A stretch of 7,632 nucleotides of DNA from Actinomycetes bacterium (GCA_021787255.1 JAJYMD010000063.1:1-7632); one strand, 5' to 3'. Positions 1-6,907 are shown, counted from the stretch's first letter. Notes: a model not told the origin generated them from the letters alone. Numbers and translations are program-made.

Positions 1-303
1 GCTCTTGCCAGCGGAAAGCCGCGCCTCGGCGGAACCGAGGTCCGCCGGACTGCCCGGACGCGTCGGCTGTGCGCGGGCGCGACGGACTGGCGCGTGATCG
101 GTCCCCTCGCCCGACGTCGAGGTCACGCGCCGCGCTGCGGCGGCCGAGCCGGTCTCCGCGAGGATGTCGGCGAAGGCCATGCGCCGGTCCGCCCCTGCGC
201 ATCGATCGACGGTGAGGGTGCTCCGAGGCGTCGGCCGATCACCGGCGTCCGGGAGAGAGCCGGACGCGAGCAGAGCGCCCGAGCCGGACGCGAGCAAGCT
301 CAT
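1..303 (-). CDS. Start of probable flagellar hook-length control protein FliK (C-terminus beyond window)
   Basis: An open frame of 101 codons runs from the ATG at 303 to the window edge without a stop and is GC-rich at third positions like its neighbours. The start is well supported: GGGAGG six bases upstream (310-315) and an ATGA overlap with the stop of the hydrolase gene. The protein begins MSLLASGSGALLASGSLPDA, is low in complexity and Arg/Ala/Ser-rich, and contains FADIL at 44-48, an F-x-x-x-L motif as in exported flagellar substrates. The diagnostic FliK C-terminal domain would lie outside the window, so the FliK name rests on gene order (after fliJ and the wall hydrolase) and on the disordered N-terminus. 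A shorter start at Met42 (180) is possible but has a poorer ribosome site. It could instead be another late-operon flagellar protein. Confidence 0.7.
   Translation of the reverse strand, partial: MSLLASGSGALLASGSLPDAGDRPTPRSTLTVDRCAGADRRMAFADILAETGSAAAARRVTSTSGEGTDHAPVRRARAQPTRPGSPADLGSAEARLSAGKS
257..296 (-). repeat. Two 16-base direct repeats, 24-base period, in the putative fliK start
   Basis: The plus-strand string gagccggacgcgagca occurs at 257-272 and exactly again at 281-296. The 24-base spacing is in frame and encodes two copies of LLASGS separated by Gly-Ala at residues 3-16. It looks like a small in-frame duplication in a disordered leader; no other function is evident. Confidence 0.8.
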
Positions 304-1421
304 TGGCTTCCTCCCGTCATCTGTAGCACCGCGGAGACGAATGTCTGGGTCTGGGCGTACGGTGGCACGCCGCCGTAGCGAGCCACCGCAGCCGGGCCCG
401 CGTTGTACGCAGCCAACGCTGGCTGCACCGATCCGTACTGGCGCAGGTAACCTGACAAGAGCTCTGCCGCGCCAGCGATCGCCTGGCGGGCTGTGAACGG
501 TGTCACTCCGAGTCGCCGCGCGGTGGAGGGCATGATCTGCATCAGCCCTTCCGCTCCCGCTGTGCTCACGGCGTTGGTCTCGAACCTCGACTCGTGGTAG
601 GCGATCGCGGTCAGGAGCGAGACCGGGACGCCGTAGGTCCCTGCCGCCGACACGAAGAGAGGGGCGAGGCTGGAGGGAACCTGCGCCGCGAGCTGCGCCG
701 GCGTCGGCCACTGAGTCGACTGGACGCGTGTCGCCCCCTGGATCGTGGGGGGCGCCGGGGAGGGGGCGCCGGAACCGAGCACGTCGCGGATGGCCACAAC
801 TTGCCCTGCTGAGGAGACGGGCTGGACCTGGACGTCGGTCCCGCTGTGAGGGGCGTCGACCATCATGCCATTGCCGATGTAGATGCCGACATGGCCGGGG
901 GACGTCGGCGTGCCGTCGGAACCGGCGAAGAAGACCAGGTCCCCTGCGCTTGCCTGTGTGAGCGAGGTGACCGGGGTACCGATCTTCACCTGTGTGTAGG
1001 TGGTGCGCGGCAGTTCGATCCCGAAGCGGGAGAACACGTACTGGACCAGCCCCGAGCAGTCGAAGCCGCTCGCCGGTGTCTCGCCTCCCCAGACGTAGGG
1101 CACGCCGACGTACTTCTCTGCTTCTCGGAGGATCGCAGCCCCCGAGACGCCTGTCGTCTGCAGGGAGGATGCGACGGTTGCCGATCCGGCTCGAGGCGCC
1201 GACACTGGCGACGGTGAGACCCGCCCGGCACCCGCTGAGGGCGCTCGAGCTGCGAAGGGTCCGGCTTGCAGGGCGGCCGTCGCGCGAGCGAGCACCTCTG
1301 GGAACTCCCCCGTGGGTGCCGCGGACTCGAGCTCCTGAGGCAGCCCCGACAACGCCGAGGACACCGCTGTCCCCCAGCTCTGCACCGCGGCGCTGCGGTC
1401 GGCGGCAACTGTGACGCTCAC
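300..1421 (-). CDS. NlpC/P60 (C40) endopeptidase plus SLT lytic transglycosylase, flagellar-operon wall hydrolase
   Basis: This is a two-domain peptidoglycan hydrolase. Residues 1-95 are an Ala/Ser/Pro-rich leader with no hydrophobic Sec signal or membrane helix. A NlpC/P60 domain spans about 96-215: VGVPYVWGG (105-113), Cys122 in FDCSGLVQYVF, His177 in GHVGIYIG, and His192, a complete catalytic triad for cleaving stem peptides. A Pro/Ser linker (216-240) leads to a C-terminal SLT (GH23-like) domain, about 250-370: catalytic Glu277 in YHESRF, GAEGLMQIMPSTARRLG (289-305) and YNAGP (339-343). The start is GTG at 1421, forming GTGA with the fliJ stop; GAGGG lies 12 bases upstream. The position after fliJ suggests a role like FlgJ, opening the wall for the rod. 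F40-P-E-V-L44 resembles the export-gate motif of rod/hook substrates. The family call is firm; the flagellar role is inference from context. Confidence 0.95.
   Translation of the reverse strand: MSVTVAADRSAAVQSWGTAVSSALSGLPQELESAAPTGEFPEVLARATAALQAGPFAARAPSAGAGRVSPSPVSAPRAGSATVASSLQTTGVSGAAILREAEKYVGVPYVWGGETPASGFDCSGLVQYVFSRFGIELPRTTYTQVKIGTPVTSLTQASAGDLVFFAGSDGTPTSPGHVGIYIGNGMMVDAPHSGTDVQVQPVSSAGQVVAIRDVLGSGAPSPAPPTIQGATRVQSTQWPTPAQLAAQVPSSLAPLFVSAAGTYGVPVSLLTAIAYHESRFETNAVSTAGAEGLMQIMPSTARRLGVTPFTARQAIAGAAELLSGYLRQYGSVQPALAAYNAGPAAVARYGGVPPYAQTQTFVSAVLQMTGGSQ
310..315 (-). promoter_or_regulatory. Ribosome binding site for the putative fliK
   Basis: GGGAGG on the minus strand, six bases before the ATG at 303 and within the last codons of the hydrolase gene. 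It is the main evidence that a real gene starts at 303, because the frame is cut by the window edge. Confidence 0.75.
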
Positions 1422-1882
1422 TGCGGCTCGCCACCCTCGTAGGCTTCGCCCATCGCGAGGAGCGCGTGGCGAGCGCTCACGACGTCGTCGACCAGCGCGA
1501 CCTCGGCACGCAGGGCTGCTGCGACGTGCTCCGCTCGGCGACGCTCGTCGAGTCGCTCCAGTGCGGCCGCCCGCCTCGAAGCCTGGGACCAGCGGGCCTG
1601 GGCAACCGCTGCGCGTTCTGCCGACTTCAGAGCCCTGCGCTCGGCAGCCGACGCGCTCTGCGCGAGGAGCCCGGCAACGGCACGCTCGGCCCGAAACTGC
1701 TCCACTGCGCCTCGTGCAGGGGCGCAGGCCGTGAAGCGCGCGTAACGATGCCTCGCGGCGTCGCGAACCTGCACGTCTTCTCGGAGGCGTGCGTCTGCCA
1801 GCATGAGCTCCCGCACGGCCTTCTGCTTCGCCGCGCGCTGGACCCGCAGCACGGTCTCCAGGCCGAAGCGGTACCTGCGCAT
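1418..1882 (-). CDS. fliJ: Flagellar export chaperone/stalk protein FliJ
   Basis: FliJ is a small coiled-coil protein that inserts into the FliI hexamer like the gamma subunit of F1-ATPase and contacts FlhA, helping open the gate. From the ATG at 1882 it has 154 residues, the usual size. It begins MRRYRFGLETVLRVQRAAKQ, matching the family start (Phe-x-Leu followed by a long charged helix). It is predicted almost wholly helical with an Arg/Ala/Glu heptad pattern throughout. The frame is open to an ATG at 1999, but those 39 residues lie over fliI and are Pro/Cys/Arg-rich; the TGATG junction (fliI TGA sharing an A with the fliJ ATG) fixes the start. No strong Shine-Dalgarno is seen (GGGGG seven bases away), so translation is probably coupled to fliI. 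The sequence itself is generic; position makes the call secure. Confidence 0.92.
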   Translation of the reverse strand: MRRYRFGLETVLRVQRAAKQKAVRELMLADARLREDVQVRDAARHRYARFTACAPARGAVEQFRAERAVAGLLAQSASAAERRALKSAERAAVAQARWSQASRRAAALERLDERRRAEHVAAALRAEVALVDDVVSARHALLAMGEAYEGGEPQ

Positions 1883-3282
1883 CAGCGGGCCCCCGTCAAG
1901 AGCCTGGTAGCCCGCGAATCGTCGTCCCGGGCAGGCTCGCCTGCAGCCGAAGGCGGGGGCAGGCTGCCTCCAGCAGGCGCCAGGAGCGCGCCGAGACATC
2001 CCCAGGAAGTGGCCGGGTCGAAGGTCTCCTCCACGTCCTGGCGCAAAAAGGCGTCGATGTAAGGCTTGAGCTCGATGGCTCGGTCGACGACAGGGTTCGA
2101 ACCGGGCGCGTAGAACCCGGTCTCGATCAGCTCCTTCGCCTCGCGGTAGGCCGCGAGGAGCTGGCGCAGCTCGCGGGCGAGGGCGCGCTGGGCGTCGGTG
2201 GTGATCGCTGGCTCGACGCGGGAGATCGACTCGAGCACGTCGATGCTCGGGAAGTGCCCAGCGGTCGCGAGCCGACGAGAGAGCACGATGTGGCCGTCGA
2301 GGATCGACCTCGCAGCGTCCGCGATCGGCTCGTTCATGTCGTCACCTTCGACGAGCACCGTGTAGAGGCCGGTGATGCTTCCGCGCTCGGCGGCACCCGC
2401 CCGCTCGAGGAGCTTGGCGAGCAGCGAGAACACCGATGGCGGGTAGCCCCGGGTGGCCGGCGGCTCTCCGGCGGACAAACCGACCTCCCGCTGCGCCATC
2501 GCAAAGCGCGTGAGGCTGTCCATCATCAAGACCACGTCCTTGCCCTCGTCGCGGAACCACTCGGCGATCCTCGTGCCGGTGAACGCGGCGCGGATCCGCA
2601 CGAGGGCAGGCTGATCCGAGGTGGCGACGACGACGACCGAGCGCTCGAGCGCGTCCTTGAGGTCTCGCCGGATGAACTCCGAGACCTCACGGCCCCGCTC
2701 GCCGATCAGGGTGACGACCGAGACCTGTGCGTCGGTGCCTCGGGCGATCATCGACAGGAGGCTGGACTTGCCGACGCCCGAGCCGGCGAAGATCCCGACG
2801 CGCTGACCGCGTCCGCACGGCACGGCGGTGTCGATCGCCCGGATCCCGAGCGAGATCGGCCGGTCCACCATCTCCCTGCGCAGCGGATGCGGCGGCGCGA
2901 CGTCGATGCCGACCTGCTCGTCGCCCACGAGCGGGGGACCGTCGTCCAGCGGTTGGCCGAGACCGTCGAGCACGCGCCCGAGCAACCCGGGTCCGACCGT
3001 CAGCGCGAACGGCCGGCCGGCCGCCTCGGCTTCGTCGCCGTAGCGGACCCCTGCGGGCTCGCCGAGCGGCAGGCAGGCGAGGTGGTGGCCGCGAACCGCC
3101 ACGACCTCGGTCAGGAGGCGCGAGTCGTCCTCGCGGCGCACCCAGACCGCGTCGCCGACGGCAGCGTGTAACCCCTCCACCTCGATGCGCAGGCCCACCA
3201 CGTGGGAGACTCGACCGGTGACCCTCGGGCGGGCGGCGGCTCCGATCCTGCTGCGCACGCTGTGCGCGGCCAGGCGGCTCAT
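1882..3282 (-). CDS. fliI: Flagellum-specific export ATPase FliI
   Basis: FliI is the F1-beta-like hexameric ATPase that energises and chaperones substrate entry into the flagellar export gate. From the ATG at 3282 it has 466 residues, close to the family norm. The N-terminal beta domain (about 20-95) is followed by LLGRVLDGLGQPLD (100-113). The Walker A loop GSGVGKS is at 167-173, GERGREVSEF at 194-203 carries the catalytic glutamate region, and Walker B VVLMMDSLTR is at 250-259. RGYPPSVF (278-285) and GHFPSIDVLESISR (342-355) are diagnostic for type III ATPases. The last 35 residues are Pro/Ala/Asp-rich and low in complexity. The frame is open to an ATG at 3408, but that extension is Arg/Gly-rich shadow of fliH. 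GAGGGG five bases upstream and the ATGA overlap with fliH support 3282. Confidence 0.97.
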   Translation of the reverse strand: MSRLAAHSVRSRIGAAARPRVTGRVSHVVGLRIEVEGLHAAVGDAVWVRREDDSRLLTEVVAVRGHHLACLPLGEPAGVRYGDEAEAAGRPFALTVGPGLLGRVLDGLGQPLDDGPPLVGDEQVGIDVAPPHPLRREMVDRPISLGIRAIDTAVPCGRGQRVGIFAGSGVGKSSLLSMIARGTDAQVSVVTLIGERGREVSEFIRRDLKDALERSVVVVATSDQPALVRIRAAFTGTRIAEWFRDEGKDVVLMMDSLTRFAMAQREVGLSAGEPPATRGYPPSVFSLLAKLLERAGAAERGSITGLYTVLVEGDDMNEPIADAARSILDGHIVLSRRLATAGHFPSIDVLESISRVEPAITTDAQRALARELRQLLAAYREAKELIETGFYAPGSNPVVDRAIELKPYIDAFLRQDVEETFDPATSWGCLGALLAPAGGSLPPPSAAGEPARDDDSRATRLLTGAR

Positions 3283-3959
3283 CGGGACCCCTCTGCGCTC
3301 GGGCGCGTGCGTCGCTCGCCGAACAGCTCGGTGAGTGCCTCTTTCACCCTGGAGAGCGCCGCCACGACCTGGGCGTCGACCTGGCAGCCCCCGGCGGCCA
3401 CCACGCATCCTGTGGGGGCGATCGTGTCGTCGTAGACGACCTTCACACTCGGTCCGGCGGCGTGCTGCCTCGCGACCTCGGTGATCTCACCCGCGCTGAG
3501 CCCGCAGTCGGGATGCAGCCGCACGAGGAGGTCCGGGTCACGCGGGACCAGCGCGAGCGCCCGGCCCAGGACGTCGCGCATCGCGTTGCGATCGGTGAGC
3601 TCATGACCGATGACCGCTTCTGCGACCTCGAGCACGAGGCCGACGACGTCCGCCTCCACTTCGGCGATAACCGACGAGCGCATCTCGGCTGCGCGCGCCG
3701 CGGCCTGTGCCAAGGATGCCGAGAGCCGTCCCAGCTGCTCGGTCCGGCTCGCCTCGAGGGTGGCCAAGGCCTCCTCGTACCCCTGGGCGCGGCCGGCCTC
3801 GAACGCCTTTGTGCCCGCCGCCTCGACGAGGGACTCGAGGGACGCCGGTTCGTCCGGGCGCGCATGCGCGGCCGCAGGCGCGAGCGTGGGGACGGCGAAC
3901 TGACGGTACGCCGGGCGGCGCAGCACGTTGCGGCGGCGCCATTCAGTAGACGAGCTCAT
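3279..3959 (-). CDS. fliH: Flagellar export ATPase regulator FliH
   Basis: FliH dimerises, binds the FliI N-terminus, holds the ATPase inactive and docks it at the C ring/export gate. From the ATG at 3959 it has 226 residues. Residues 1-45 are basic and Ala/Pro-rich. A glycine-zipper-like A52-x3-G56-x3-G60 (AFEAGRAQG) leads into the helix AEMRSSVIAEVEADVVGLVLEVAEAVIG, which resembles the family's stator-like domain. The C-terminal domain has LLVRLHPDC, and then TGCVVAAGGCQVDAQV (183-198), the FliH GGC-x-V-D-A signature. A TTG five codons upstream (3974) keeps the frame open, but GAGGAG five bases before the ATG fixes 3959. Trp7 echoes the N-terminal Trp residues of Salmonella FliH that bind the gate; only one is present. 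FliH is weakly conserved, so context adds much to the call. Confidence 0.93.
   Translation of the reverse strand: MSSSTEWRRRNVLRRPAYRQFAVPTLAPAAAHARPDEPASLESLVEAAGTKAFEAGRAQGYEEALATLEASRTEQLGRLSASLAQAAARAAEMRSSVIAEVEADVVGLVLEVAEAVIGHELTDRNAMRDVLGRALALVPRDPDLLVRLHPDCGLSAGEITEVARQHAAGPSVKVVYDDTIAPTGCVVAAGGCQVDAQVVAALSRVKEALTELFGERRTRPSAEGSR
3288..3293 (-). promoter_or_regulatory. Ribosome binding site for fliI
   Basis: GAGGGG on the minus strand, five bases before the ATG at 3282 and inside the end of fliH. Together with the ATGA stop/start overlap it argues against the 42-residue upstream extension. Confidence 0.65.
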
Positions 3960-4947
3960 CGCCGCTCCTCGCAAGGGTGATCTCGCCGTCGTCTGCCAGC
4001 TGGCGGACGACGCGCACGATGTTGGTCTTCGCGGCCTCGACGACCGACAGCCGCTGGGGCCCGAGCGAGGCCATCTCTTCCTGCAGGTCGCCGGCGGCTC
4101 GCTCGGACATGTTGCGAAGGAACTTGTCGACGCTCTCTTGGCTCATGGGCTTGAGGGCCAGGGCGACGTCCCGCAGGACGACGTTGCGCAGGACCACCTG
4201 GAGAGCGACGTCCTCGAGGTTCACGACGTCGTCGAAGACGAACATCTCCGCCCGGATCGCCTCCGCGAGGTCAGGGTTCTCGTCTTCGATACGAGCGAGG
4301 ATCTTCTTCTCCTCCTGACCGTCGGCGTTGTTGAGGACTCGGGCAGCCGCCGCGACGCCCCCGGCCTCGTTGTAGGAGGCGCCCGAGCGAAGGATCGCCG
4401 AGAGCCGGTTCTCGAGCACGTCTGCGATCGCGCGCACCAGAGGGATCGGCACCGGGGTCATCGTCGCCAGGCGCTCCACGATTCCCGCGGCCTGCTCCTC
4501 CCCCAAGGCGGCGAGGACGCGCGCCGCGACGTCCTGGCGCACGTGTGCGAGCACCATTGCGGTCACCTGAGGATGCTCGACCGCGAGGAAGCCCGCGATC
4601 TGCCCTGGCTCTGCCCCGTTCAAGAAGGAGAACGGCGCGACCGTCCCGATCTCCTCGAGCCCGGCGAGGACCTCTGCCGCCTTCTGGGGACCCAGCCGGT
4701 CGGTGAGCCAGTGGCGGGCGACCTCGATCCCACCCTGGCGAACCTGGGCGTACGCGCCTGCCTCGTGGGTGAAGTGGGTGAGCACCTCGCGGACGTCCTG
4801 TGCCCGGAGCGGAGGGAGCCGTGCGACCTCGGCCATGAGCCTGATCACCTCGCTCTCGGTCATCTCCTTCAGCAGCACCCGCGCGTGCTCCTCGTCGAGC
4901 TGGCTCACCACCACTGCGGCGCGCTGGGGCCCGGTCAGCGCCGCCAC
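3943..4947 (-). CDS. fliG: Flagellar motor switch protein FliG
   Basis: FliG sits on the cytoplasmic face of the MS ring, binds FliF by its N-domain and FliM by its middle domain, and transmits torque through its C-domain. The 334 residues follow the family throughout: N-domain TGPQRAAVVVSQLDEEHARV (5-24), the EHPQ motif at 124-127 (FliM binding), the GGV linker at 196-198, and MFVFDD at 235-240. The torque helix keeps the charged set: K266, R283, the acidic pair E290/E291 (Asp-Asp in E. coli) and R299 align with E. coli K264, R281, D288/D289 and R297. The start is GTG at 4947, supported by GGAG eight bases upstream and by a family-like N-terminus. It begins 13 bases inside fliF, and its stop is 17 bases inside fliH. 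Confidence 0.97.
   Translation of the reverse strand: MAALTGPQRAAVVVSQLDEEHARVLLKEMTESEVIRLMAEVARLPPLRAQDVREVLTHFTHEAGAYAQVRQGGIEVARHWLTDRLGPQKAAEVLAGLEEIGTVAPFSFLNGAEPGQIAGFLAVEHPQVTAMVLAHVRQDVAARVLAALGEEQAAGIVERLATMTPVPIPLVRAIADVLENRLSAILRSGASYNEAGGVAAAARVLNNADGQEEKKILARIEDENPDLAEAIRAEMFVFDDVVNLEDVALQVVLRNVVLRDVALALKPMSQESVDKFLRNMSERAAGDLQEEMASLGPQRLSVVEAAKTNIVRVVRQLADDGEITLARSGDELVY
3965..3970 (-). promoter_or_regulatory. Ribosome binding site for fliH
   Basis: GAGGAG on the minus strand, five bases before the ATG at 3959 and inside the 3' end of fliG. It sets the fliH start at 3959 instead of the TTG at 3974, which it overlaps or follows. Confidence 0.75.
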
Positions 4948-6554
4948 GGCTCCGACTCCGGTCCGAGCTCGGAAGCGTCCTCCAGGTGGAGCAGGTTGCG
5001 CAGCACGACAGCCATCTCAGGGGCCTGGGCGTCGATCAGCCGCTCGATCTCCGCGGAGCTGTTGCTCGGGGCGATCTCGGGGACGTCCGGTTGGGTCGCC
5101 GCCGAGCTCGCCAGCACCGGAGCGGGCAGCTGCAGCGCCGAATGGTCGATGACCACCGGCGCACCTCCTCCCCGGCGTCTCCGGCGGGAGCTGAGCCAAA
5201 GGAGGAGGACGATCAGGGCGATCGCGATCGCGCCGCTCGCGTCCTTCAGCTCCGACAACATTCGCGACCTCTTGCTCGCAGAGGCCACCGCCTTCGCCTC
5301 TCTGGCGGCCTGAGCCGCGGCCGCGGTGGAGAAGGGGACCGCGGCGAAGCTGAGCACGTCGCCTCGTGCAGGACGCAGGTTCGCGGCGGCCGCGACGCCC
5401 TTTTTGATTGTGCCGAGCTTCATGCCCCTGGGGATGGCCTTCGAGTTCACGAGCACGGCCACGGACTGGTTCACCACGCTCCCTGGCGCCTGGGAGATCG
5501 TCTGGGTCTCCGTCGACGTCTCGCACGTGCGGCTTGTGGAGGTCTGGGAGTAGTTCTGCTTGCCTGTCTTGGCCGTGGCCTTCGCTGTGGTCGCGACCAC
5601 CGACCCCGCGACGCCGCCGGGGACCTTCGCGCCTGTGGTGTAGGTGGTCGAGGACTTCTGGTACTGGGTGCAGAAGCTCGTCGTCGCGCCCTTCGCCGGA
5701 GGGGCGATCTGATGGGCGGTGGTGCTCACCTTGTCGAAGTTGAGCGTCGCGTTCACCTGGACGTCCGCATTGCCGGTACCGAACACCGACGTGAGGTACG
5801 CCTCGACCTTGGACTGGACGCTGGCGTCGTAGGCAGCGGTCTGGGAGTTGGTGGACGCGGCTGCGCTCGCACCCGGACCCGCGAGCAGTGTGCCCTCGCT
5901 GTCCGCGACGGTGACGTCCGAGGAGCTGAGACCCGGCACGCTGGAGGCGACCAAATGGACGATCGCCTGGACTTCGCCCGCGGACAGCGTGCGCCCTGCG
6001 TTCATGGTCACGAGCACCGAAGCACCCGTCGGACGTGTGTTGTCGATCGCGAAGGTCTGGTTCGCGGCTTCGGCGATGTTCACCTGGGAGCTCGCGACCC
6101 CGCTGATCGCATCGATGGTCTGCTCGAGCTCTCCTTGGATCGCCTCGAGGTAGTCGGCCTGCTGGGTGAGCTGAGAGGTGGTGAGCCCCGTCTTGTCCAA
6201 GATTGTGAGCCCGGCGGTGCTCTGCGCCGGGAGCCCGGCGGCTGCCGCGGTCAGGCGTGCCTTCGCCACGTCGTTCTCGGGCACGAGGACGGTGGTGCCG
6301 CCGTCCTCCAGCTGGAAGGGGACGTGATCGGTCGTGAGCTCGTTGGTGATCGACACCGCGTCGGACGCGCTCAACCCTGAGAAGAGGATCGCGTAGGAAG
6401 GCTTCCCCGAGATCGACATGAAGAGCACGCCGGCCAGGATGATCGCAGCGCTCACCACGATGACGGTGGCCTTCTGGCCGGCACTGAAGCCTGCGGCGAA
6501 GCGCCGCGCGCCTTCTCGCACCCGGTTGAGCTCGTTCGCAGGGACGAGGGCCAT
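4935..6554 (-). CDS. fliF: Flagellar MS-ring protein FliF
   Basis: FliF oligomerises in the cytoplasmic membrane to form the MS ring, the base for rod, C ring and export gate. It has 539 residues, a typical length. The first transmembrane helix is about 29-46 and the second about 441-455, followed by five arginines (457-461) as a positive-inside stop. Between them lie the ring-building domains: SYAILFSGLSASDA (53-66), the PENDVAKARLTAAAAGLP block (92-109), and the QADYLEAIQGELEQTI helix (132-147). Near 359-370 is the typical GSVVNQSVAVLV strand. The cytoplasmic tail ends with PEMAVVLRNLL (512-522), the expected FliG-binding helix. Only two cysteines are present (C295, C344), both in the extracytoplasmic collar region. 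No good Shine-Dalgarno precedes the ATG at 6554, and the upstream frame is closed by the fliE stop, so no earlier start exists. The 3' end overlaps fliG by 13 bases. Confidence 0.97.
   Translation of the reverse strand: MALVPANELNRVREGARRFAAGFSAGQKATVIVVSAAIILAGVLFMSISGKPSYAILFSGLSASDAVSITNELTTDHVPFQLEDGGTTVLVPENDVAKARLTAAAAGLPAQSTAGLTILDKTGLTTSQLTQQADYLEAIQGELEQTIDAISGVASSQVNIAEAANQTFAIDNTRPTGASVLVTMNAGRTLSAGEVQAIVHLVASSVPGLSSSDVTVADSEGTLLAGPGASAAASTNSQTAAYDASVQSKVEAYLTSVFGTGNADVQVNATLNFDKVSTTAHQIAPPAKGATTSFCTQYQKSSTTYTTGAKVPGGVAGSVVATTAKATAKTGKQNYSQTSTSRTCETSTETQTISQAPGSVVNQSVAVLVNSKAIPRGMKLGTIKKGVAAAANLRPARGDVLSFAAVPFSTAAAAQAAREAKAVASASKRSRMLSELKDASGAIAIALIVLLLWLSSRRRRRGGGAPVVIDHSALQLPAPVLASSAATQPDVPEIAPSNSSAEIERLIDAQAPEMAVVLRNLLHLEDASELGPESEPWRR
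4956..4959 (-). promoter_or_regulatory. Ribosome binding site for fliG GTG start
   Basis: GGAG on the minus strand, eight bases before the GTG at 4947 and within the fliF tail. It supports the non-ATG start; a second GGAG lies only two bases from the GTG and is too close to serve. Confidence 0.6.
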
Positions 6555-6572
6555 CTCGGATCGGCTCGACGG

Positions 6573-6902
6573 TCAGAAGCTCATGTTCGCGATCGACGTG
6601 TAGGCGGCGAGCGCCTTGTCGACGACCGCGGTCGCGACCTGGGTGTCGAGGGAGGCCTGGCTGGCGGCGATCATCGTGTTCGTCAGGCTCCCCTGGCCCG
6701 CCGCTGCCTGCGCCTCGTCGTAGGAAGCGGCGTTCTGCGCTTGCTGGACGGCATTCACGGCATTGCCGAGGACTGTCGAGAAGGTCGCAGCGGGCGTCGG
6801 GCTCGCCGAGGACGCCGCGCCGGCGACCGATGTGGACGAGGCCGCCGGAGCCGTTGAGGGGAGCTCGGGGATGCTCGGGAGAGAGGAGATCGCAGGGATC
6901 AT
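6573..6902 (-). CDS. fliE: Flagellar hook-basal body adaptor protein FliE
   Basis: FliE joins the MS ring (FliF) to the rod and is the first protein exported by the flagellar type III system. The protein has 109 residues, the usual size. Residues 1-38 are a disordered Ala/Ser/Pro stretch. From about 41 the conserved helix pair begins: FSTVLGNAVNAVQQAQNAA, then the Gly-containing turn (AAAGQGSL, 66-73) and the C-terminal helix with QASLDTQVATAVVDKALAAY. It ends IANMSF, where the family normally has a Met-rich tail such as MRMQV. The ATG at 6902 has GGGAG nine bases upstream (6912-6916), within the end of flgC. The stop lies in the same frame as fliF and 18 bases before it. Low sequence conservation is normal for FliE; position and the C-terminal pattern make the call. 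Confidence 0.93.
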   Translation of the reverse strand: MIPAISSLPSIPELPSTAPAASSTSVAGAASSASPTPAATFSTVLGNAVNAVQQAQNAASYDEAQAAAGQGSLTNTMIAASQASLDTQVATAVVDKALAAYTSIANMSF

Positions 6903-6907
6903 GGCGC

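Noticed and set aside
1883..1999. 39-residue upstream extension of FliJ
   Set aside because: Pro/Cys/Arg-rich and over the fliI tail. The TGATG junction and the family-like MRRYRFGLETVL start favour 1882.
2254..3171. Plus-strand open frame of 305 codons opposite fliI
   Set aside because: Lies wholly over the conserved ATPase core; composition is Arg/Asp/Ala-rich antisense shadow.
3283..3408. 42-residue upstream extension of FliI
   Set aside because: Arg/Gly-rich and not family-like. The ATG at 3282 has a good ribosome site and an ATGA overlap with fliH.
3957..3974. TTG start of FliH at 3974
   Set aside because: The GAGGAG site lies between this TTG and the ATG at 3959 and is correctly spaced only for the ATG.
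3928..5313. Plus-strand open frame of 461 codons opposite fliG and the fliF tail
   Set aside because: It mirrors strongly conserved fliG coding sequence. Its His/Asp/Leu/Arg-rich product has no domain I recognise, and long antisense frames are expected in high-GC DNA.
5401..5405. Run of five A on the minus strand in fliF (AAA AAG Lys-Lys) as a possible frameshift site
   Set aside because: It is not a full slippery heptamer, no downstream structure is evident, and the normal frame encodes an intact FliF.
4986..6380. Plus-strand open frame of 464 codons opposite fliF
   Set aside because: Arg/Gly-rich antisense shadow with no recognisable domain and no gene neighbours on that strand.
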